Source of the DNA: Thermoproteota archaeon
GTDB taxonomy: Archaea; Korarchaeota; Korarchaeia; Korarchaeales; Korarchaeaceae
Assembly (NCBI GenBank): GCA_027061785.1
Contig: JAMOVA010000068.1
Location: forward strand, 1 to 41,736
Length of the DNA stretch: 41,736 nucleotides
Reading direction: 5' to 3'
In this document: piece by piece, positions 8,094 to 15,200 of the stretch
Position numbering within the stretch: the stretch's first letter is position 1
Layout: each line of letters starts with the position of its first letter
Position numbers and translations under genes: made by a program
Notes under the pieces: model-generated
Database searches by the model: none
What the model saw: only the letters and a program-made list of their open reading frames with translations
Told to the model about the DNA's origin: nothing

Positions 8094-8906
8094 ATGGGTC
8101 TGTGGACCCTCCTGAAGTCTGGGCTGATTCTGGATATATACTTCTTCAAGAACAACAGGGCCCAGCTAGTCTCGATGTTCGCGTGGCCTTACATACTCTT
8201 GGTCCTCATGCTCGGCATGGGGTTCCTATTCGGTTCAGCGGAGACCTTCAAGTCTAACGTGGGCGTCGAGGCAGATCCTGTGGTGTTCTTCGTCGCCTCG
8301 ACGCTGATAGCCATGGCCTCCATGTCCGTCATGTGGGAGGTCGGGGGTACGGTTCTCTTCCACAGGTGGACTGGGACGCTCCCATACATGCTGATCGCCC
8401 CTTATAGGATCTCCGTAACGCTGGTGATGTCCTACATACCTAGATACCTTCTATGGTCCTTCATGCAACTCGCTGAATTTGTCCCCGTGCTCATATGGAG
8501 AGAGGGCCTGGTGGGAGGGCTGGCTGATGCACTGGTGATGGGCCTGGCCATCGTTATAGGGATGCTGCCCCTGTTGGGCTTCGCGGCGATATTCGGCTCC
8601 TTCCTCCTGACGATAAAGGAGGAGACTAACGTTCTCAGCTGGCTCAATCCCATAGTCCTGATACTATCCGGAGCATTCTACCCGGCCTATCTCTTTCCCC
8701 TCTGGGCTAGATTCCTATCCATGATCCTGCCGACCACTTACACGTTCGAACTGGCACGTATCTCGTCACTGCTGGGAGCGCCGAAGCTCGCAGAGATGAC
8801 CTTCCTGATAGCTGTACTGCTGGGAATGTCCATCTTCTACAACGCACTGTCCTTCACTCTCATGGGGAAGGCTGAGAAGAAGGCCCTGAAGAGCGGAGCG
8901 GTGTGA
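8094..8906 (+). CDS. ABC-2 type transporter permease, first subunit
   Basis: The protein has about 270 residues and six hydrophobic segments, ending in the typical ABC-2 stretch with NPIVLILSGAFYPAYLFPLW (a gain-of-membrane loop before helix 5). I choose ATG 8094 rather than the longer frame from 8061, because GGAGGA at 8081-8086 stands seven nt upstream and the extra residues would be a serine-rich out-of-family leader. It follows the ATPase stop by one nt and overlaps the next permease (GTGTGA), so the three genes form one exporter operon. Confidence 0.8.
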   Translation: MGLWTLLKSGLILDIYFFKNNRAQLVSMFAWPYILLVLMLGMGFLFGSAETFKSNVGVEADPVVFFVASTLIAMASMSVMWEVGGTVLFHRWTGTLPYMLIAPYRISVTLVMSYIPRYLLWSFMQLAEFVPVLIWREGLVGGLADALVMGLAIVIGMLPLLGFAAIFGSFLLTIKEETNVLSWLNPIVLILSGAFYPAYLFPLWARFLSMILPTTYTFELARISSLLGAPKLAEMTFLIAVLLGMSIFYNALSFTLMGKAEKKALKSGAV

Positions 8907-9697
8907 TCATGTGGGTGAAAGTGAAGGCGATAATCTGGCTCCACACCTTGAGGCTGTGGAGGTACGGGATGAGCTTCATCAACATGGTGCTCTCCCAGAT
9001 GCTATGGATACTTCTCTTCATCATGGGCGTCCTCCTGTTCGTTCCTCCGGAGCACCTGACCGTCGCACTGAGGATGGCATACTGGACCATCGCAGCCTGG
9101 AGCATAATATCCAGCTTCTCCTCACTTGTGGGGGGATGGACCTCTTTCTTCATTCTCATGGGGATGGTAGAAGAGCACCTGCTCAGGAACACCTCTCCCT
9201 TCACCACTATCATCGGGAGGGTCCTAACCGGGACCACCGTTTCCTTCGCCATAATAATTGTCATGGGCTATGCCTTCAGCTGGATATTCGGAAGGGTTCT
9301 CATGACGGTTGAGCAACCCGCACTGATGCTTTTGGCCTTCCTTCTACTGATCGTGGAGAGTCTCTCTTACGCCCTCTCCATCTCAGCCACCTCCATGAGG
9401 ACGAGCATATCTGAGCAGTTCTTGGAGATACTCAACTTCGGGATAATTGGACTGCTGATAGTTCCCGTCAGCGCTCTGCCCGGGTATGCTAGACTGATTT
9501 ACTTAACGATCCCCTACGTGGGACCCACTTACATGGTCAAGGTCGCTATAGGCAGCGAGAGTCCGGTACTTGTGAAGTGGGCGACATCGATCAGCCTCAT
9601 CGAGGCGGTACTAATGGTCCTCATCGCTCTCAGGCTCATGAAGTCGGTGGAGGATCATGTGAGGAGAAACGGTGTAAGGGCAGTGGGCTTCTGGTAG
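8903..9697 (+). CDS. ABC-2 type transporter permease, second subunit
   Basis: A hydrophobic protein of 264 residues with about six helices. It shares the layout of the preceding permease (GMSFINMVLSQMLWILLF early, LLIVPVSALPGYARLIYLTIPY late), so the exporter is probably an ATPase dimer on a heterodimeric membrane pair. The start is GTG 8903 overlapping the upstream stop, or ATG 8909 two codons later. No substrate clue is present; the adjacent genes (peroxiredoxin, protease) do not define one. Confidence 0.78.
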   Translation: MIMWVKVKAIIWLHTLRLWRYGMSFINMVLSQMLWILLFIMGVLLFVPPEHLTVALRMAYWTIAAWSIISSFSSLVGGWTSFFILMGMVEEHLLRNTSPFTTIIGRVLTGTTVSFAIIIVMGYAFSWIFGRVLMTVEQPALMLLAFLLLIVESLSYALSISATSMRTSISEQFLEILNFGIIGLLIVPVSALPGYARLIYLTIPYVGPTYMVKVAIGSESPVLVKWATSISLIEAVLMVLIALRLMKSVEDHVRRNGVRAVGFW

Positions 9698-9704
9698 GGG
9701 AAAC

Positions 9705-9712
9705 GATTTAAG
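9705..9712 (+). promoter_or_regulatory. TATA-like box of the peroxiredoxin gene
   Basis: GATTTAAG lies 22-29 nt before the ATG at 9734, the distance expected if the transcript starts at or next to the start codon (leaderless). No ribosome binding site is visible before that ATG. Confidence 0.5.
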
Positions 9713-9733
9713 CCCTGCAGCAGATAACTGATT

Positions 9734-10207
9734 ATGCCCGGGCTAGCTGAAGGTTCCGAAGCACCCGATTTCTGCCTCCCTGACCAAGACGGGCAGGAGG
9801 TGTGCCTTAGCGAGTATAGGGGTAAGTGGGTGGTCCTATACTTCTATCCAAAGGACAACACGCGCGGATGCACCCAAGAGGCCAAGGATTTCACGGATCT
9901 AATTGAGGAATTCGAGAAGCTTGGCGCTGTAGTGCTGGGAGTGAGCCCCGACTCCGTGAGGAGCCACAAGAGATTCCAAGAGAGGCATGGACTCAAGGTC
10001 AGGCTCCTCAGCGATCCTGAGAAGGAGGTGATACGGAAGTACGGGGCATGGGGGAAGAAGAAGATGGCGGGCAGGGAGTACTTCGGGGTGATCAGGAGCA
10101 CCTTCCTCATAGACCCCCAAGGCAGGGTGAGGAAGGTGTGGCCCAAGGTCAGGGTGAAGGGGCACGCTGAGGAGGTCCTCAACGTCCTTAAATCCCTCGT
10201 TTCCTAG
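9734..10207 (+). CDS. Peroxiredoxin, BCP/PrxQ type
   Basis: This thiol peroxidase of 157 residues reduces hydroperoxides in the cytosol. The thioredoxin fold is seen in WVVLYFYPKDNTRGCTQEAKDF with peroxidatic Cys46, SPDSVRSHKRF, and STFLIDPQGRV. In most PrxQ proteins a resolving cysteine sits five residues after the peroxidatic one; here that position has none. Two other cysteines (14 and 24) lie near the N-terminus, so it is either a 1-Cys enzyme or uses an unusual partner cysteine. Likely a single-gene, leaderless transcript. The 3' end overlaps the convergent methyltransferase gene by 20 nt. Confidence 0.85.
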   Translation: MPGLAEGSEAPDFCLPDQDGQEVCLSEYRGKWVVLYFYPKDNTRGCTQEAKDFTDLIEEFEKLGAVVLGVSPDSVRSHKRFQERHGLKVRLLSDPEKEVIRKYGAWGKKKMAGREYFGVIRSTFLIDPQGRVRKVWPKVRVKGHAEEVLNVLKSLVS

Positions 10208-10772
10208 CCACCAGAAGGTAACTCCCCATGCTCCCCTCCTTGGCCTCCTCTATCTCCAATCCCAAGCCCTCAACGAGATCCCTCACCTGATCCAGTGAGT
10301 AGAAGTCAGAGGAGATGCCGAACATCCTCTCAGCTATCTTCAACAGCTTGGTTATCAGCTTGCTCCCGTCGAAATCGAACACCGCTAGCAGGCCATCATC
10401 CCTGAGGACCCTTACCCCTTCTCTGAGGGCCTCCATCCTGTTGGGTATGTGGTGGAGGGAATCGAAGAAGTAGACCAGATCGAAGGAGGAATCCCTGAAT
10501 GGGAGACTGGAAGCATCTCCCACGACTACGTGGACCCTCGGGGAGCCAAGCCTCTCCCACGCCTTCTCGGCCATGGCCCCCTCTATCTCCAAGAGGAAGG
10601 CCTCCCCCACGTAGGGGGATATCAGCTCGACCGCTATCCCGTAGCCAGCCCCGACGTCGAGGACCCTCTCTGCCCCCCTCTCCCTCACCAATTCCACCAG
10701 GGGCGTGTAGAATCCCTTGACCTTCGATGTCGAGTAAACAAGCCTATACGCCAGGGGCTCCCTGCCTTTCAT
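10188..10772 (-). CDS. SAM-dependent methyltransferase, class I
   Basis: The Rossmann motif I is VLDVGAGYGIAVELI, with an acidic residue closing beta 2 (FLLEIEG), VVGDASSLPF as motif II/III and FDLVYFFDSLHHIPN as motif IV, which is the UbiE/Methyltransf_11 pattern. I take ATG 10772 as start because GGTGGGGA stands just upstream and the longer frame adds a proline/glycine-rich stretch antisense-like in composition. That gives 194 residues. It overlaps the end of the upstream acyl-CoA synthetase gene by 29 nt, so the two are co-transcribed. Substrate unknown. Confidence 0.8.
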   Translation of the reverse strand: MKGREPLAYRLVYSTSKVKGFYTPLVELVRERGAERVLDVGAGYGIAVELISPYVGEAFLLEIEGAMAEKAWERLGSPRVHVVVGDASSLPFRDSSFDLVYFFDSLHHIPNRMEALREGVRVLRDDGLLAVFDFDGSKLITKLLKIAERMFGISSDFYSLDQVRDLVEGLGLEIEEAKEGSMGSYLLVARKRGI

Positions 10773-12141
10773 GGTTCCCCCACCACCAGAGCGCCAGCGA
10801 GGCGGAGGCGAACTCCCTGACATCGTCGTATGTTGGTATGCCTGCCCTCTCCAGCAGGGACCTCTTCTCCTTGGTATAGCGTCCGCCCGCCGCGAAAACC
10901 AGCAGGGGCTTACCAGCAGTATCGAAACGGGACAGGGTCTCGGCGAAGTCGTCCTCCAGCGGGGAATCTTGGAAAACGACGAAAACTCCCAGTAAACCTA
11001 CTTCCTCGGCTCTAACCAGTACCTCGAGGGCGTTCAGGTAATCGGACGTATTAGCACTTCCGGTGAGGTCTATCACGAAGTCTCCCACCAGGGCATAGGG
11101 AGGAAGCGAGTTCCTGAGCTCCTCCTTAGTTTTCTCACTCAATTGGGCTAGGGGAACCCCCTTCATCACGAGCTCGTCAGCGGCCATGACGCATGGTCCA
11201 GCTCCATTGGTCACCATGACGACCCCGCCACCCCTCATCACCGGCTGCTTAGCCAAGGCCTTTATTGCGGCGTAGAGCTCACCGAAGGAGTCGACCAGCA
11301 GCGCGCCGGCCTGTCTAAGGGCGGACGAGGCCACCTCGTGCCTAGCCACCATCCTTCCGGTATGCGATACGGCAGCTAAGGAGCCCTTCTCCGTCCTGCT
11401 AGCCTTGTAAACGACCACGGGCTTGCGCGCATTTCTCACCGCCTCCATGAGCTCCCTTCCCCGGGTGAAGCTCTCCACGTAGACCCCTATAACCTGAGTT
11501 TCCGGATCTTCCGCGAAGTACGAGATGAGGTCGGCCTCGTCCACGTCGGCCCTGTTCCCCAAGCTCACCATCTTGCTCACACCCAAGTGATCCTCGGCCG
11601 CCCAGTCCAAGAAGGTGGCTCCGAAGGTGCCGCTCTGGCTCAGGAACGCCACAACCCCTGGTCCGGGCCTGCCCATCCTCTCGTGGGGCTGGAAGGAGGT
11701 GTCCACTCTACTGTGTCCGTCGAACACGCCTATGCAGTTGGGTCCGATGATCCTGATCCCTCCCTCCCTGGCCAGCCTCACGACCTCCTCTTCGATCCTC
11801 TTTCCCTCCGGCCCGGCCTCTCCGAAGCCGCCCGATATTATGACCACGGCCTTGACGCCCTTCTTCACGCAGTCCCTCATGGCGTCGATGACAGCCCGAG
11901 CGGGTAACGTGATCACAGCCAGATCCACCTCACCCGGAACGTCGAGGATGGAGGGATACGCCTTGAGGCCGAGGATCTCATCAGCCCGAGGATTCACCGG
12001 ATAGATCTTTCCCGAGTATCCCGTCATCAAGAGGCTCCTTAGAGATTCGTGACCGATCTTGCCCGGCTTAGAGGAAGCTCCTATCAGAGCTACGGCCCTG
12101 GGCCTGAAGAAGTAGTCCAAGGAGTGATCCATCTTCCTCAT
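10744..12141 (-). CDS. ADP-forming acyl/acetyl-CoA synthetase, alpha-type subunit
   Basis: Enzymes of this family make ATP from acyl-CoA, ADP and phosphate. The 465-residue protein has a CoA-binding Rossmann domain at the N-terminus (RAVALIGASSKPGKIGHE), then succinyl-CoA-synthetase-like domains with FLSQSGTFGA and the phospho-histidine loop AAVSHTGRM. The length fits a stand-alone alpha subunit. No ATP-grasp beta subunit lies beside it, so the partner must be elsewhere or the protein acts in another role. Start ATG 12141 lies about 25-30 nt below a GTAAAAACG box (12165-12173 on this strand), consistent with a leaderless transcript. Confidence 0.8.
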   Translation of the reverse strand: MRKMDHSLDYFFRPRAVALIGASSKPGKIGHESLRSLLMTGYSGKIYPVNPRADEILGLKAYPSILDVPGEVDLAVITLPARAVIDAMRDCVKKGVKAVVIISGGFGEAGPEGKRIEEEVVRLAREGGIRIIGPNCIGVFDGHSRVDTSFQPHERMGRPGPGVVAFLSQSGTFGATFLDWAAEDHLGVSKMVSLGNRADVDEADLISYFAEDPETQVIGVYVESFTRGRELMEAVRNARKPVVVYKASRTEKGSLAAVSHTGRMVARHEVASSALRQAGALLVDSFGELYAAIKALAKQPVMRGGGVVMVTNGAGPCVMAADELVMKGVPLAQLSEKTKEELRNSLPPYALVGDFVIDLTGSANTSDYLNALEVLVRAEEVGLLGVFVVFQDSPLEDDFAETLSRFDTAGKPLLVFAAGGRYTKEKRSLLERAGIPTYDDVREFASASLALWWWGNHERQGAPGV

Positions 12142-12252
12142 CAGGGAGACCTACCTGCCCCCACGTAAAAACGTAGCATCAAGTAGCCTCCTCAGGTCGG
12201 TCTTAGGGACTAAGGTTAAACCCTCTCCCTCCCATTTCAGAGAGATCTAAGA
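12142..12252. promoter_or_regulatory. Divergent promoter region, acyl-CoA synthetase / giant secreted protein
   Basis: This 111-nt gap holds two AT-rich boxes. GTAAAAACG at 12165-12173 suits the minus-strand gene. GGTTAAACC at 12214-12222, a near palindrome, suits the plus-strand gene, with about 30 nt to its ATG. Confidence 0.45.
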
Positions 12253-15200
12253 ATGCAGGAAAGATCAAAGGTCCAATCGACGTTTCTGATCTCCTTACTC
12301 CTGCTCTCATATCTGGGCATTGCGAGTAGCCTCACTTCACACTCAGCCGCATACGTCGACCAACTTGTTACTTTGATAGAGGAGAACTTCTCATCGAGCG
12401 AGAGAACCCGGCAAAGATTCGATCTGACGACGGAAGTGTACGATGTGGGAACTACTGGGAACTCATTTGTGAGTGTGAATGAGGCGAACGGCTGGCTCGT
12501 ATTCAAGGGATTCAACCAGGAAAATGCTGATAACCCGGATAAGGACGAGCCCATAGCTGTGCTAAAGGCTTATCAGGAACCAGATGGATTCTCACATTAT
12601 CTGAGGCTGCCCTACAATTACACGGTGACCGTGGACTTCTCGCTACCTCCAGGAGGGAAGGGGCACTTCTACGTCCTGCCGAGGTACGGGTCCGTGGCCG
12701 ACAAGTATGAGGTGGTCGTGGACACGGATTTCAACAATCTAGTCTTCAACGTGGTCCTCTCGGACGAATGGAGGGAGCTCAAGGCCTCTCCTCTTGGCTT
12801 CACCATAGAGGAGGGTAGGTGGTACAGGCTGCAGGTCACGGTGCTCTGGGTGACGGATCCTTCGACCGGCGACAAGGTAAACCGCATAATTGCAACGGTC
12901 ACGGACCTCGCCAATCCGCTCAACACGTACAGCGATGAGGTAGTGGATGGATCGATCTCGCCATCGGCCCATAATGGGCTAGCTATTCTGGGCTTCCACC
13001 CGTGGGAGGACTTCACGGTCTTGGCGGACAACCTGAAGGTGGAAACCTGGATGGAGAAGGTGGGCGAGGAGCCAAATGAGGGCCTCATCCCTAGCGACTT
13101 GGATGTGAAGGAGGTCTGGGCGCTCCACGATGACAGGCTCTTCGTCATGGTGAAGACCGCGGGCCCCATTGCGAGGGATCCCTCAGCTACCAAGTACTGG
13201 TCGGTGGAGCTCGACGCCGATAAGGACAGCCTGATATCGACCTCTTGGTTCAGCGACTACCGCATCGTCGTCAGTCTAGAGTCGGACGGGACCGAACGGG
13301 CTCACCTCTACGATGGTTCGGGGAACTGGATATCTCAGGTGCAGATCGTGGGCGGGGGAGAATCGTCGGATGTCTGGGTAGTGGGCGTGCCGCTCGGGCA
13401 GACCCCGCTCTTGCTGGACTCCTTCCTCCTCTACTCATACACGGAACTGGGCGCGACGGTAGTCGATAGATTCCCCGAGAGCGGCACTTCCACGGGAGAA
13501 TTCACCACCTACCCCTTAGAAGAACCGCCAACGGATTGGAAGGGCGAGGTGACCGATGCCTCTGGGGACGCATCGTCGCCCTACCTAGACATCACCGACT
13601 TCAAGGCCGGACTCAACTCCGAGCAGTTGATCTTCAGGATTGAGGTGTCGGGAACCCTACCTTGGTACGGTGGCTCCCCCGTCGGCACTTACTGGATCTT
13701 CATGGACACGGACGGGGATGCGGCCACGGGCTACCCGGTGGGGGGCATAGGCGCTGACTACATGGTGGAGTATCACTTGGGATACGCTCCGAAGCTGTAC
13801 GAGAACACGGGGGCCGGCTGGTCTTGGTCGTTCGTGGGGAGGTGCGAGCTCGTCCACAACCCCGGAGGAGGTACTGAGATCCTCCTGTCCGTACCTCGGC
13901 ATATGATATCCGATCTCCATAGAGAGCTCACCCTGGTGGCCGGATCCGGACAGTCGGGCTCGCTCTTAGACTATACGGATGCCTTAACCATGACCCTAGT
14001 GTACGATGCCGAATACTCCGATGCCGAGATTCCGGTTGACACGAACGGCAAGGAAGTGGACGTAGTTGGCGAGGCCATGGGAGCCCCCGGATCCTACGAC
14101 TTCGCCGGATGGTACACCAACACGGTGGCCTTCGATCCTGACACGAAGACTGCAGCCGTGGCTTGGGTGAGAAAGGACGCCGATAGTTACGGGAACGACA
14201 TCATATACTTAGAGATAGTGAAATTGGACTCGAAGAACGCCTCATTGACCGTGAAATACGTGGGGAAGGCCTCCAGCGTGGACAGCATAGACTCCCTGAT
14301 CATAGGCGGGGGTAGGATCCTCATAACTTGGACCTACTACACTCCATCCACCAAGACCGATGTGCGTGCGGCCCTGTACGACCTAGAAGGCAATTACATC
14401 TGGAGCGGCGATGTAAGGGACACTACTTACTTCGAGGAGTATAGCAGAGCCTGTTACGTGCCGGGAGAGGGTAAATACCTCATCATCTGGTACTCCAGCG
14501 ACGGCAAGAAAGTGGAAGGCAGGTGGCTATCTCCGGACGGGAGCATGGGCTCCCCGTTCTACATCACCTCGACGGGAGGGCTGTCCTACACCCAAGCGGA
14601 CCTCATGCTCTGCGTGGGTGGCGGTAGCAAGGCCCTGGTGGTCTACCGATACCTCGACGGCGGTGGAGATATAGGCCTCTCCGCGAGGCTAGTTGACAGC
14701 TCGGGCGTGTCCGGCTACATCACCCTCTATGACGACGACACCAAGGAGGAGATACCCGGGGTGGACGGGGCTTATCTGGAGTACGGAGGGGATGGTTACT
14801 TCCTCGTGCCCTTCCTCTCAGGCAGCGAGGTCAGGTACGCCGTGGTCAGGGACGATGGGACGGTGGTCTCCAACGACAGGAGACTAACCACCAACGGCAG
14901 GGATCCCTACGTGATAAGTTTGAATGACAGATTCGTGATCTCCTACATATATCTGAATGCGGATCCCGAGGGAGACCCGAGAATAGCGAACATAAACCCC
15001 TCATCATGGGCCTATCACATAAGAGTGGTAGATAGCGATTCAACCCAGATAGCCAAGCATCCTCTGATGGCCTACGACTCCCTCAACGATCGGGTAGTTT
15101 ATCTGTGGACTTCCGGCTCCTCCGGTAATTACGAGGTGGCGTACGCAATAATAGATCCTCAAGACAGTCCGGGAAAGTATCCCACTGTGGAAGAGAAGGG

